Program-made: the position numbers and the translations under genes
Shown here: one piece after another, positions 45,457 to 57,799 of the stretch
How the letters are laid out: each line of letters starts with the position of its first letter
Numbering within the stretch: position 1 is the first letter of the stretch
Assembly (NCBI RefSeq): GCF_014066305.1
Contig: NW_023501122.1
Location: 1-64,000 of the forward strand
Length of the DNA: 64,000 bases
Source of the DNA: Letharia columbiana
Taxonomy: Eukaryota > Ascomycota > Lecanoromycetes > Lecanorales > Parmeliaceae
Reading direction: 5' to 3'
The notes under the pieces: model-generated
What the model saw: only the letters and a program-made list of their open reading frames with translations
What the model was told of the DNA's origin: nothing
The model's database searches: none

Positions 45457-45762
45457 TCATCGAGGCTCAATAACAACAAACTCCTCCGAGTCTTCCTCCA
45501 CCACGCCCTTCAACCTCTCCCTAGCTTCCTCCACCCTCGTCCCCTCCAGCACTAGCGCAACACGAAACCCATTCTGAGGCCCATACCTCCCACTCTGATA
45601 TATAACGAAAAGCACGGACTTTTGCGTCACCCCATCCTTCACAAGCCCACCCTGACTACCCACCATCAGAATGCGTCGCTCAATCATGGAACCGTCATCC
45701 GCATTGGAAATCTCATCCAGTGCTCCTGAAGTTGCAAGTAGTTTCAAGGAAGCACTATCCAT
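45457..45762 (-). CDS. Small hypothetical protein, 101 aa
   Basis: Single exon from the ATG at 45762 to a TAA. The composition is protein-like with alternating strands and helices (RRILMVGSQGGLV, KSVLFVIYQSG, GFRVALVLEGTRVEEARERL, EEFVVIEP). There is no signal peptide or membrane segment. It is the last intact frame before the A+T-saturated block. Family not recognised. Confidence 0.6.
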   Translation of the reverse strand: MDSASLKLLATSGALDEISNADDGSMIERRILMVGSQGGLVKDGVTQKSVLFVIYQSGRYGPQNGFRVALVLEGTRVEEARERLKGVVEEDSEEFVVIEPR

Positions 45763-46020
45763 TGATGTTGATAATAATGTTCAGACCTTTCGCAATTAAT
45801 TATGTTGCTCTAGTCCTGTGCGAACACAGATAGCTCTTGTCTTAGGTTTCCTTGTATCTTGCTTTAGCCAGTTTGGTCTCGGCAAAGTTGATACAACTCG
45901 TAGGGGCTAAGGAGGGAGTCGCAGGAAATGATGTACTCGCGGAGGCTGGCGGCGAGGGTGAGACGGCTTGTCTATTGGCGACCAGCTGCTCTACGAAGCT
46001 ATTGGTCGTGTGCAGGCTAA
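45763..46020. other. Flank of the RIP block
   Basis: A minus-strand frame (about 46020 down to the TAA at 45842) reads out of the A+T block with protein-like content (SFVEQLVANRQAVSPSPP). It may be the amputated end of another gene. Too short to call. Confidence 0.3.
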
Positions 46021-49000
46021 TTATATTATAAAGATTCGCTTAATAAATAAAATATTAATATATAATTTAAGTATAACTAGTAGAATTCTTTAAATTAGTT
46101 ATTTAAGTAGAAATATTATATTTAGAAAATATATATAAAATAAATATATTAGTAGAAGCTTCTAACAGTAATTTAAAAAGAATATTAATAGAAGAGATTT
46201 TTAAGTATTTAATAACTCGTATATTAATTAAACTTCTAGTCTTTAGTAGACGCTGATCTTATTTTAATTTAATATAAAGAGAATTCTTACGAAGTATCGC
46301 TTTTAGTAATTTATTATAGATCTCGATTATTTTTATACTTTTAAAAGTATTAAAAGAACTATATAACGATAATATCTTCGAATCTCAAGAATTCTTTTAA
46401 CTTATTATTATAGAAATATTAATTATAATCGAGGTAGTAGGTATAAGGCTTTCGATATATAATAAAGAATAACTTAAAGTATTAAATAATATTTTTTATA
46501 TTAATAAATATAGTAGTAAAGAGAAATCGTAAATCTACTTATATAGTAGACTTTTATAAATATAAAAGTAGATTCTACTTTAATAGTTTTAAATAGATCT
46601 ATAAAATCTATTTCTATAAGCTAAAAAGAATATATAACTTTAATAAAATATAAAGGCTAAGATCTAATAGTAGGTCTATATTTAATATACTTAAGATATC
46701 TAATAATATACTTTTTAATATCTTATATTTTTCTAGATTAATAGTAGCTACGTAGTCTTATTAAAATATTAATCTTAATTTAATATTCGCTTTTATTATA
46801 AACTTTTCGAAGTATAATAAGTATTTTTTCTTTCGATATATAAGGTAAATATATATCTTCTCGAAAGATCTATAGAATATATCATATTATTTAGATATTT
46901 AAAAGCTTTTTAAAGTAGCGTAGTAGTAGAGAGTCAAAGATTCTATAATAAGAAATTTATAGATTTTATTAAATTAGATACTACTATAATAGGCTTTAAT
47001 TTAAATCTTAATATTCTTATTAATCTTATTATCGAAGACTTTTATAGATAATTTTATAGCTTTTATAATAGAAATAGCTTTTAGTAAGAAAGAAGAAATA
47101 TTATATAGCGTATCTCTATTAATAATTTTAAGTTACTTTAATTTAATAAGTACTATTAAAAACGAATTAAATTTATTCTTATTATTCTTCTAGATTTATT
47201 TTAGACTATAATTCTTTAATTTCTATTATACTCGTATAATTATAATATTCTCTAAATATTTAATATCGAATAAGATTCTCGATAAGTCGTTAATAGCTTT
47301 ATTTCGAGATCTAGATATATATTAAATAGTAAGATTTAAGCGATAAAGTTTATTAATCTAATATCTATAGATTTTCTTATAAAGATCTAAATTAAGAAAG
47401 TATATAAGAGACTTATAATTAGTATATATTATAGTAGATTAATATAAGTACTTATATAAGTAGTTATACTTTTTATAGAATATAATAATAATATAGAGTT
47501 CTCGCTTATAAGTAGAGTACTTCTTTTAAATAAAATTAAAGATAAATAAATTATATAAGATAAATACTTTCTTATTCTTTTCTATTATAATAGACTTTCT
47601 AAGATTATAAAGCTTTTAATAGAATAGCTTCTTATAATATAAGAATATAATATTATATAATAGTATATCTAGCTATAAAATTAAAAGTATTAATATATAT
47701 ATAAACAATTCGACTTAAGTTAATATTATATATATTTATTTTTATAATATATTTAATATATAGAATCTCGAAGAATAGCTATTTTACTTAAGTTTATCGC
47801 TATTTTATCTTTCTTATAAATCTAAAAAGAGATCTCGCGATTTCCGCGAAGTTCTTCATTTATCGATATATAATATTAATAGTTTCTTAGAAATCTTAAA
47901 CTTCTAATTAATCTAATAATATAGAGTACTTAATTATCTTAATAATCTATTTCTTAAGAATATAAATATATTCTTTAATAATATAAGTTATATTAAGAAT
48001 CTTAATTAATAATATAGATAGTTATAATTTCTTAAAGAATAAAAGTAACTTAATTTATTTAATTCTAGAAAAAAAGTAATATTATAAAAAAAAAATAAAT
48101 TCTTCAAAGTTATAAAAGTTATTAAAGAAATTGTTTATATAAAATATAAGAGATAATAAAATCTTAGAATTCGACGAATATAGTAACGAAGATTTAAAAG
48201 AAATAGAATTAAATAATTTATAAGCTAGCTTTATTATAATAAAGCTTATAAGTTATAATATCTATTATATTCTTATAGACTATATTTAATTAATATCTAA
48301 AATAATAAAAATAAAGTAATATTTATTATTAGAATATAGAGATATTATAAGATACGCGTACTTTAAATTAGTTAAGAATAAGTATTTATAATATAAATTA
48401 AATAGATAATTATAAACTTTCGAGCTTAGCTCGAGATAAGCTTCTAAAAAAAGCTTTATAATTTATAAATAATTGAAAATTATTCGAGTTTCGTTAGTAG
48501 ACTTCGAATTCTCGATTTTATCTATTATAATAGCTCGTATATTCTATAAAAATATATATCTATTTATAGACTTAGTAAGTTTATAGATATTATCTTCGAG
48601 ACTATTCTAAATAAACTTTTTAAATATTACTTTATATAAGAAGGCTAGCGCTTTTAAGATTCTGAGAAAGTAGACTTTATATTAAATACTATATATACTT
48701 AATATATAATAAAGTTTATATAAGATAAATCTCTTAGATCTTTTCTATTAAAATACTTATATTAATATATTAATTATAATATTTATAATCTCTACTCTAC
48801 TATAATAATAAGCGATTTAAAAATTAATCTTAATTCTAGCTTATTAGTCTATTTTTCAAATTCTAATAATAAGAAATATTACGAAAGACTTTAGCGAATT
48901 ATTCTTTTAATAGAAAATATTTATTTAAGAGATATTTATGAAATAATAATATTAGTATTCTAAAAGTATTAAAGACTTTAATAGACTAGTATAAAAACTT

Positions 49001-52000
49001 ATAATACTTACTAACTTAAATAATAAAAAGAATTAAGATTTTTAAAGATAATAATAGAGATATTTAAGGGGCTTAAATTCTTAAAGTAAGCTACTATGAG
49101 CTCTTAATATTTTAATATTCTACTTAAGATAGACTTAATTTACTAAAAATCTTAACGCTTAATCTCTTTCTTATCTTATAAGTTATTTCTAGAATTAAAA
49201 GAATTATTAGATTTTAAAGAATTAGTTTTCTTAAAGAAAGTCTTTAATATATTTTATTTAATAGCTTTCGAGATAATTATAGCGGACTTGAAATATATTA
49301 ACAAATTATAATCTTTGTAGAAAATTATTTTCGAATTTACGATTCTTCGAACTTTCTTATCTTTTAATCTATCTTCTAGGAAAATAATAGAAAAATAAAT
49401 TAAAATAAAAGTATCTATAGAATAAAACTATAGAATTTTAAGAATTAAATTAAACTATTTAGATCTTTCTAATTTTATAATAAATATAACTTTCGAAGTT
49501 ATAAAGTATCGAATATTCTTTAGATTTCTTTTATATTAATTATAAGTTATATTTAATACTCTAATATAATATTATAATAATTCGCTATATATATAAAAAG
49601 ATTTTTAAATCTAATTTTTAAAAGTAGATAAAGATATAAACTTAAAAGGCGTATTAGTTTAGAAGATATTATATTTATATTAAAATCTTAATTTATTTAA
49701 ATATAAGATTTCTTAAAACTAATATCGAATTTATCTAGTTTTAATATAATAATAAAAATATAAAATATTTTATTTATATTTATAAGAGAGCTTAGAAAAT
49801 ATATATACTTCTTAGCTTTTATAGTAGAAATATTAATCTAAAATACGAATACTAATATAGTAGAGTTTTTTAAAGTCTATTAAGAAGACTAAGATATAAA
49901 TACTTAAGATATTAATATAAAAGAAAATAACGATATAAGTTAATAGACTTATAAATACTCTAAAGATAGTATAGATATTTATAAAATTTATTAAATAAAA
50001 GTAGATTAAAAGCTAATTAAAGATACTTACATAGTATTTATAATAGACTTTAAAGTTTATTTCTTAAAAACTCGAGTATAAAAACATTTTAACTTCTTAT
50101 ATATAGTAGATAATTATATTATAAGATTTATTATACTTATATTAACTTTAATACTCTTAAATATATATTAAATCGATATAAGAGAATTATATTTAAATTT
50201 ATTAAATAGATCTATTAAAGACTAAGATTCTACTTTCTTATTAACTCGCTTCTTATTCTTTATATTTAAAACGCTCTTCTTTTAAAGTAATTTAAAATAG
50301 ATATAGCTAATTTTAAAAAGAAGATTCTTAATCTATAGCTATCGAAGGCTATTATAAATTTATTTAAATAAAAACTTATAATAAATAAAAAGAAGTATTC
50401 GAAATTTAGATTAATATTAAACTACTTTTATTAATATTAAGATATCTAAAATTACTATAATATAAATTACTATAATTAAATAAATACTAATTAAGATCTC
50501 TTAGATTACTTTTCTTATTATTATTAAGATATCGATATCGATATTAATATTAATACTAATACTTCTTTTATATAAGCTCATTTATTAGATTTTAATTCTT
50601 TATCGAGAAAAGCTTTAGCGATTTTTATATTAGCGAAATAAGATCGATTTAGTTCTACTACTTCGAATTATACTAAATTAGAATAAGATAAAATATAAGA
50701 ATTTATAAAGCTTAAAGGCGTTATTTAACTCGATTTAGTAGAAGAAGAAGAAGAAGAAGAAGTTATAAAAGGCTTCGACGAAGAAATAATCTTATAGAGT
50801 CTAGAAGATTTATTAAACTTCTTAAACTTAACGAAAGTAAAGTTTAATTATAAATTATTCTCGAAAATAAGTATTTTTAGATATAACTATTTTTAAGTAG
50901 ATAGTAAAGTACTCTTATAATAAGAAGAGATATAATTTTTAATATTATACTTAATATATAGCTAATTATCTTTCTTATAAGATTAATAAATTATATTATT
51001 AATATAAGAGTTTTTCGAAGTATTATAATTAAGATATATCTTTTAAAATAAATTAATAATTATAAAAGCGATTATTAGCTATAGAATTCGAGAATTCACT
51101 TTTATTAGCGTTTTCTTTATTAAGAATTCTAAGCTAAGATTAAAGTCGAAGTTAAAGTAAAATTAAAACTTTATATAAAGAATAACGATACTCTAGAGAT
51201 TAAGATTATATAAAATATTAAGATCTCCGTAAAAGTCTCTAATAGCTACTTTCGATAAATTTATATAAAAAAATTAAGATTAATAATATAAGGAGTCTTA
51301 AAGCTTTAATAGCTTAATAAGAAGTAAATAAAAAAAGCTATCTACTACTTCGATAAGTTTTATTTTATAAGAGATTTATAGAATTATAGCTAATCGAATC
51401 TTAATTCTTTATTTAAAAGCTTCTAAATTTTCGACGTTAATACATTATACTTTTTTTCGCGAGATTATAAATTATATATAAAAATCGATTTAAAAATATT
51501 ATATCTCTTATTACTTTCTTTTAAATCTTTTAATTATTTAATTCTCTAATAAAAGATATAAAGAATAATATTAAGTATAATAGATTTAAGAAGATTAAAG
51601 ATAGTATTAAGAGTAATAGCGAGTTTATTCTTAATTTTAACTCTTTATATTAAGTTAATAATACGCTTAAAATAAAAAGTAAGAGATTCTTTAAAACGTT
51701 AATAAAGTTTTATAATCTCGATATTAAATAAAATCGCACTTACTTTTATAGCTTTTAAGAAAAACTTCTTATAAAATATAGCTCTAAAACTATTAGATTA
51801 TTTATTAAGAAATTAATATACTCTACTTTAATAAGAAGTTAAATAGCTTTTAAATAACTTTCTAATTACTTAAAAGTATCGTTAATAAAAAGTATATTAA
51901 GATATTTTAGATATTTAACTAAGGGAAAATAATCTTCTTTATCTTAATAATTCTTTATATTAAAATTAAACTTTTAAAGTTACTTTAATATTAATATATT

Positions 52001-52489
52001 AATAATTCTCGAGAAATTATTATATATAGTAAATATAAAATAAGATATAATTACTTTTATAGTATTTTTACTAGACTATATAAAAGCTTTAAACTAATCT
52101 AAAGAAGACGTACTTCGATAAGATTCTAATAACGAGACTATAAAATTCGTAGAACTATTATTAAGAGAAATTCTTAAGAAAGTCTAAGATATTAAGACGA
52201 TAGTAATAAGCTAATTCTTCGAGAAGATTTCTAATACTCGCTAGAATAATAATATTATAACTTACTTATTTTTATAGTAATAAGAGAGTTCTAATAAGTA
52301 ATAACGATAATTTAGAAAATCGAGTTAGGTAATAGTAACTTCTTAAGATACTTATTAAAGACTTTTTAAGTCTTAAGAAGTAATTTAATAGATAAAAGAG
52401 GCTTTCTAAATTAAATAACTTAAGAAAGTACTTTTATAGTAAGATTTTTAGTAAGGAATTTAGTAGAAAAACGAATAACGATAAATTAT
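46021..52489. mobile_element. RIP-saturated repeat block, identity erased
   Basis: About 6.47 kb with extreme A+T content, abrupt edges (after GTGTGCAGGCTAA and before GGGAGAGGCC), TpG and CpA almost absent, and CpG kept (many TCGA words). ATG is close to absent and TAA/TAG dense, so no frame survives. This is the end product of repeat-induced point mutation, and the source was therefore a repeated sequence of transposon size. No terminal repeats were recognised and the class cannot be told by eye. A GAA microsatellite (50741-50764) is the only distinct internal landmark. Confidence 0.85.
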
Positions 52490-53049
52490 AGGGAGAGGCC
52501 ATACCGAGGAGTGAGCGGTGAGCCATAGATCCTAAGGCTGCGATCCCCATGAAACAACAGGGTGACGGACGAATCCTGGAGGTATATCACGTTTCCCCAA
52601 TCGAGATGGGCGGCTGGACGATCAATATAGTCGATGTGCTTATCATCAGATGCCGCTTGCGCAGCCTCTCGCCACCTCTCTGGATGCTGTTCTTTGAACT
52701 CGGGGTCGAGGAGTAGATCGTGGTTTCCAGCTATAACGACCTTGTACTTGTGTGGCTGTTCCGATAGCCATGTGAGCTGAGCTTGTATCTCGGAAAATGT
52801 ACCCCATTTGCTTAGGTCTCCAGCGTGAAGGAGGAGGTCACCGGGTGGGATGGGCGGATGCGTGCAGTGTGTGTCTGATATGCAGACGACCGTGAGAAGG
52901 TGGGTTGGGAGAGGAGGTGGACATGGGAGACGGTGGAGGGATCTGAGGGTCGAAGCGACAGAGCGGAGACGATGGCGTGGAAGCTTGATTATTCGAGGCG
53001 CTGACTCTGGTTCACGAGCGTTCGAACTCTTCCTTAAGGGAATGGACAT
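52486..53049 (-). pseudogene. Metallophosphoesterase gene truncated by the RIP block
   Basis: The 5' part is intact from the ATG at 53049. A basic leader is followed by the calcineurin-like phosphoesterase core: VCISDTHCT (D-x-H), LLHAGDLSKWGT (GD), VIAGNHDLLLD (GNHD), then VIYLQDSSVTLL and RIYGSPLTP. It most resembles the MPPED/239-type family. After YGSPLTPRYG the frame enters the A+T block and stops at a TAA at 52486. The family normally continues for another 100 or so residues with THGPP and GHxH metal-ligand motifs, which are missing here. Metal binding and activity are therefore unlikely. I did not find the lost 3' part on the other side of the block. Confidence 0.88.
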
Positions 53050-54174
53050 GATTGAAGAGCGCGTACTTTAACGAGGGTGGGGTTGCAGAGGGCGGAACGG
53101 TTCCGCTGCATGGAACGATAGTTCTCGTCCAGGTGTTTCTTGAGTAGTGCTTCAACACTTTGCCGTTACTCTCGAGATAACCAAGAACGTGGTATCATAT
53201 GTCAGGTCCAACACACAGATTGATAAATTATACCCATGCGACAGTATTTGTGCGCTCACCTCACGCTCTCGAGGGCATCTTGGCGCCGATCTCAGGAAGC
53301 CGAGACGGTCGATGATCACTCTCATGTGCTCTTAGGTTTGATGACACCTTAGGTACTACAGAGCTTTGGTACCTGTAGGCTATAGAGTATCGCGTCCTTT
53401 TAAAAAGACTGCGTCCCAGGGTCTCTCAAGCAGTGCTTCGAAACAGCGTTAAAAAGCTGCATAAGCGCCACCTTCAACACAAATGAGCGTCCTCTTTTAA
53501 ACGCTCGTTGAAGCTGGTTGTTGCTCCTTGCTACGCCGCACGCTGGATATAACAAAGACTTGCAGGGGTTCTAAGCAGTATGGTGTGACACGCGAGGTCT
53601 CACGTTAGCAGTTCCACACGCTTGGCCAATAGTTTTTGATCTTAGAACGCAGAGCTGCACCGTCTCCTCCGCTAAGTGTACCCAATGAAACGGGATATTC
53701 ACTCCTTGGGCGCGGATGGGGGCTGGCGTATGTCCAAGCCCACCAGCTCGTAAGTAGATAATGTGCCAACTAAAAGCAACGCGCTTGATAGGTATGCATT
53801 ACTCATCAAGGGATATTGTAACCTTGAGAACAGGGTTGGTCTTGAACTGCCAATCATTTGGATTCTCTCCTAGTCCGCATAAGGAGAGCTTCATGAAACG
53901 AGCAACACTCCCAACCATGTCAACGGTGTCAACAGATTTAAGTAACGCTCTTTTAACACGTAGGTCGTTAAACATCTCAGTGCCCCAATAAAAAGATGGT
54001 AAGGTCGAAGTTCTTTCGTGAAGCTGCTAACCTAGAAGCCTTCCCTTTCTGTAAGCCTATCTTACTCTTCTTATACCCACGCTGACTGAAGCAGCCAAGA
54101 TCACATCTCAATTTTCATACGCCTCAGTCCCCTGAGTCCTCGATATTCGAGATTGATCCGCCACTAACGTTAAT
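53050..54174. other. Intergenic
   Basis: No gene, RNA or repeat could be supported. Confidence 0.5.
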
Positions 54175-54921
54175 ATGGGCAACTGCATGTCGACGGAGAA
54201 AACGCCACATCGGGCCCAGGTGAACAACAATTCTGGACCTCGAGACTTGATGATGCACGTCCCCAGACCTCGAGTTGATTATGACGGAAGAGCTATCCGG
54301 ATCGAGGATCACGAGCTCGACAGACGGACTCTCGAAGCAGCCTTGACAACGATGGCAGATTATATCGACAGGCAGGGTCAAAACATCACAATCATCACTG
54401 TTGGAGGCGCCGTAAATGCCCTGCTACTGCAGAACCGATTGTCAACCCACGACGTCGACTTCTCTGGGACGAATCTCAACAACGATCAGCGGATCTTGCT
54501 AGACGAGGCCGCGAGGTACACCGAAAGACAGAGCCAGACACCGCTAGGAGGCGAATGGTTCAATAACCAGACAATGCTCTGGCTCCCACCTAACGTCCAT
54601 CGTAAGGTTACTCAGGAAGCACTCGAGCAAAACGAGGTTGTCTTTGAAAGGAGGGGACTGAAGGTGGTTGCCGCACCGTGGAACTACGCACTTTGCGGTA
54701 GAATGAATCGACTGGTTCGTCCAGATCAAGCTCGGCCGTACGATGGCACAGACGCGGCATCGTACCTCCACTATCATATCTTGAAGCACGGCGGACCTAT
54801 TTCTGTAGCTAGAACCAAGCGGTGGTGCCAAGGATACCAGAAGGACACCGGTAACGATGTGATACGTGCAGTCAACGAGGAGTATCGGCGACTGTATAGG
54901 AGAAACGGAATCACTGGTTAG
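54175..54921 (+). CDS. Nucleotidyltransferase-like protein with N-terminal acylation signal
   Basis: 248 aa, single exon. The start MGNCMS fits an N-myristoylation site (Gly2, Ser6) with a palmitoylatable Cys4, so membrane anchoring is likely (inference from motif). Residues 75-100 read VGGAVNALLLQNRLSTHDVDF, the G-G plus D-x-D layout of minimal nucleotidyltransferase folds as seen in fungal DUF7582-like proteins. Downstream WFNNQTMLWLP, FERRGLKVVAAPWNYALCGR and DGTDAASYLHYHI complete the domain. The second catalytic carboxylates are not certain, so it may be a pseudo-enzyme. No intron or signal peptide. Confidence 0.8.
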   Translation: MGNCMSTEKTPHRAQVNNNSGPRDLMMHVPRPRVDYDGRAIRIEDHELDRRTLEAALTTMADYIDRQGQNITIITVGGAVNALLLQNRLSTHDVDFSGTNLNNDQRILLDEAARYTERQSQTPLGGEWFNNQTMLWLPPNVHRKVTQEALEQNEVVFERRGLKVVAAPWNYALCGRMNRLVRPDQARPYDGTDAASYLHYHILKHGGPISVARTKRWCQGYQKDTGNDVIRAVNEEYRRLYRRNGITG

Positions 54922-55423
54922 GCCATCCACGAAGTCTTTGCCAGCCTTTCAATTTGATACCTCAGTGCATGTTGGTTTTTTATGGAATGCTCCTTGTGAC
55001 TCGTGAATCAGGAATGAGTTCCAGCTAAAATAGGGAATAGAATCAATGCGTTCTTTAAATGCTTAAAAATGCTTATTTCATAGGAGGGGTGTTGACTGGG
55101 TTTATCTGTTTTGGTCTGATTGATTTTATTCGGGTCAGGGATGAGACGTGTTGCTAAATCTGATTTTTCAATTTGATACCTCAGTGCATGTTGGTTCCTA
55201 GTTATCCCGGATTGCTGCGCGCTTGTTGTATGATCTATCAGGACCTGTGTACTTTAGTAGACTCATTCAAGCGTCCTTCCCTTCCTCGGCCTAGTCGAAA
55301 TCAGGGAGCTAGTCATAAATTTTCGTGGTCATAATTCATGTAAAGTGGCCCCATATGAGTATGTTCTTGGGTTTGAGCCAGCTAGACGCCCTGGGGTCAT
55401 CAAATCCCTCCATCACATTACTA
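54922..55423. other. Intergenic, convergent 3' flanks, with a 31-bp direct repeat
   Basis: TTTCAATTTGATACCTCAGT and the following CATGTTGGTT occur at about 54948 and again at about 55168. A short stem (CATCACAT / ATGTGATG) lies at 55411-55433, overlapping the stop of the next gene. Confidence 0.6.
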
Positions 55424-56014
55424 TTATGTGATGGCATGACCAGCGTTTGGAAGAGCTGCTACATTTTCCGTCCACTCAGGCACCTCTTCGTACTTCTTAG
55501 ATGACTCCGGTCTAGTCCTAAGCTCTTCAGCTTCTTCCGGCGATATGATAGCCGGAGTGTCGCGAGCAAGGCCCAACTTGATCCTTTCATTGAATGACCT
55601 GACAAGTAAAGCAGGAATGCAAGCGAGGAATGCATATCGAGCTGGGTCCTCCTCCTCAGGGTCGGGAATATCTCTAACAGCCCAGCTACGCTGCTTCCAG
55701 GAGTATTCGAGCTGGTTTCGGTAGCCCGTGACGTTATCTAGAACAAAGAACTCGTAGAGGCGGTACAGAGCGTAAAGTGGTCTGTCGGCCAGTACGCCTT
55801 CTGGAACCAGATACTTGCGGCCTCGAAGAACAGCGGTATATTCTGATCGACGCTCCAGGATGTCTCGAGGAGGCGGTGGAGGGAAGGTCGGATATTCGTA
55901 TAACAATGGTTGCGCTTGTTGATACTCCGCCTGGAAAGTATTGGGCTTGTCTTCTAGACGGTTATGTCGCCGAGAGCACAGATTAGAGAAAAAACGGGTT
56001 GTGGCTGACAGCAT
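55424..56014 (-). CDS. Hypothetical fungal protein, 196 aa
   Basis: Single exon. The first ATG in frame is at 56014; the frame extends five codons further to a GTG. The basic, amphipathic N-terminus (MLSATTRFFSNLCSRRHNR) could be a mitochondrial targeting sequence. The conserved-looking body has YTAVLRGRKYLVPEGVLADR, PLYALYRLYEFFVLDNVTGY and RYAFLACIPALLVRSFNERI. The tail is charged. I do not recognise a named domain. Confidence 0.65.
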   Translation of the reverse strand: MLSATTRFFSNLCSRRHNRLEDKPNTFQAEYQQAQPLLYEYPTFPPPPPRDILERRSEYTAVLRGRKYLVPEGVLADRPLYALYRLYEFFVLDNVTGYRNQLEYSWKQRSWAVRDIPDPEEEDPARYAFLACIPALLVRSFNERIKLGLARDTPAIISPEEAEELRTRPESSKKYEEVPEWTENVAALPNAGHAIT

Positions 56015-56321
56015 CCTAGCATAGGGCACCGACGGTCAAGGAAGTCTGAGATGTGAACGAAGGCTTTAGCGTTGTTACTCTGAATCACACTTCAGAGAGG
56101 GACTTGACTGGGTTGGCTGCGTTATGCTCAAATTACTGATAGCCCGAGCAGCGTGGTTCGTCTTCATCGTTAACCCGTATTTCTAGGCCGCTTTTAATCT
56201 TCGAGTACAGATAACAGTGACAACAACAAGAAGTCGAAGAATTCTATAGATTTGCGCGCACACTAATAGACGTTAGCGCACCGAGGTTCTTCCGAAAAAC
56301 GCCCCGTACAAGGGTGGTTTG
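56015..56321. other. Intergenic flank of the Copia element
   Basis: No feature recognised between the gene starting at 56014 and the first base of the LTR. Confidence 0.5.
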
Positions 56322-56640
56322 TGTTGGCAATATAATAGGCTATACCCAATACAATTAGGGCTAGGGCTATATATAAATACTATGTAAATAGATCGCATAT
56401 ATAGATAGATAGAATATAAGAAAAGAACTTTATATAGTAGATATCATGGGCCTAATATAAATGTAAAAAGTCGCTTACCAAATCACTAGAGATTTATCTC
56501 TTCGAGTTATTCGATTTCGACTTATAGTCTATAGTAAATCGAATCGCTTTAAGAGATATATCTTAGTCTTTTAAGCGTATTAGTTTTATATATACGCTAA
56601 GTAAACTAATTACTTTAATATATTATAGTTATAACTATAT
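56322..56640 (-). repeat. Copia LTR, left copy (3')
   Basis: Starts TGTTGGCAATATAATAGGCT. The first ~140 bp keep CpA/TpG, the rest is RIP-mutated. A TAACTATATTATCTA-type tandem array continues to about 56770 and may be part of the LTR. Confidence 0.85.
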
Positions 56641-57189
56641 AACTATTATTTATAACTATATTACTTATAACTACTATTATTAATAACTATATTATCTATA
56701 ACTACTATTATCTATAATTATATTATCTATAGCTATATTTATCTATAACTATATAACTATAGCCTTTAACTATATTATAGCTAATAGCTATAAGTCGTAG
56801 CTAATAGTTATAAGCCGTTAAAACTAATACTCTCTCTTTATTTAGCTATTAGAAAGATAGAGATAATAGAGTAAATAGTTAATATTACTCTTCGAAAAGA
56901 TCTTTATAGAGAAAGTAGAGAAAGTAGAGAAATAACGTAAACTTTTAATACGGCTCTTTAGTTTATTCTTCTAAGATATATAGTAGCCCTTACGTATAAT
57001 AAGATTATTTTAAGAAAGTGAATTTAAGTCTTATATAATATCGAACTTTCTCGATAACGGCCTTCTAATTAGTCGGATGACTATATATTCTAAATAGCTC
57101 TCTATACTATTTAAATAGCTTCTTATTTAGCGATTTAATAAGAATATCTACTACTATTTAAACTATAGATATATAATCTATATTAACTA

Positions 57190-57265
57190 CCTCGTTCTTA
57201 ATTAATTAGTAAATATAATAATATTAAATATCGATATATTTAATTCTTTAATAATACTCGAGATT
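57190..57265 (-). pseudogene. Fossil of the Copia RNase H C-terminal region
   Basis: The minus frame reads RIKYIDI, a stop, then YYYIY. The pattern matches the K-H-I-D block downstream of Copia RNase H once His-to-Tyr and Gln-to-stop changes, the expected RIP outcomes, are allowed for. Confidence 0.65.
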
Positions 57266-57799
57266 CTTTATAAGACTAATAGTCTTCTTATTATTATCGA
57301 GTAATATTATAGAGTCTTTATCTAATACTCGAAAACGGATTTCTTATAATTATCGTATCGTCTATATAATAGTCTTATCTCCTTCTATTAAAGTTACAAG
57401 TAAAGGCCCATGAATTAAATTTATGAAGTTGGATTTTTCTAAGTCAAATCGAATTTTAGCCCTAGCCCTATTAGTCAAATCGAACTCCTGATCGCTTGCT
57501 GTGCGTTTTTAACCTACTTCCACCACTATAAAATTGATTTAATCTATGTAGTATATAGGCATATATGTGCGGAGAGAGGCGCGCTAAGGCCTAATTAGGA
57601 AGGTGTAATAACTGCCTATAAAAAATAGAGAAAGGCTATGTCTTTATGGTAAGAAGTATCGAAATATCGGAAAGAAATGGAGATAACGTGCCAATTAGTG
57701 GTGTGAATCCCACAATATCTCCTGTCGCAGTGAAATTTTTCGAATAATGAAATAGCTGTAGATATCGGACGGTTTTAATTCGTCCAAATATGCATCGTT

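Noticed and set aside
47035..47100. Weak resemblance to a Gypsy RNase H start (FYR-x-F) in the 46-52 kb block
   Set aside because: Only a few residues fit after allowing RIP changes, not enough to assign a class.
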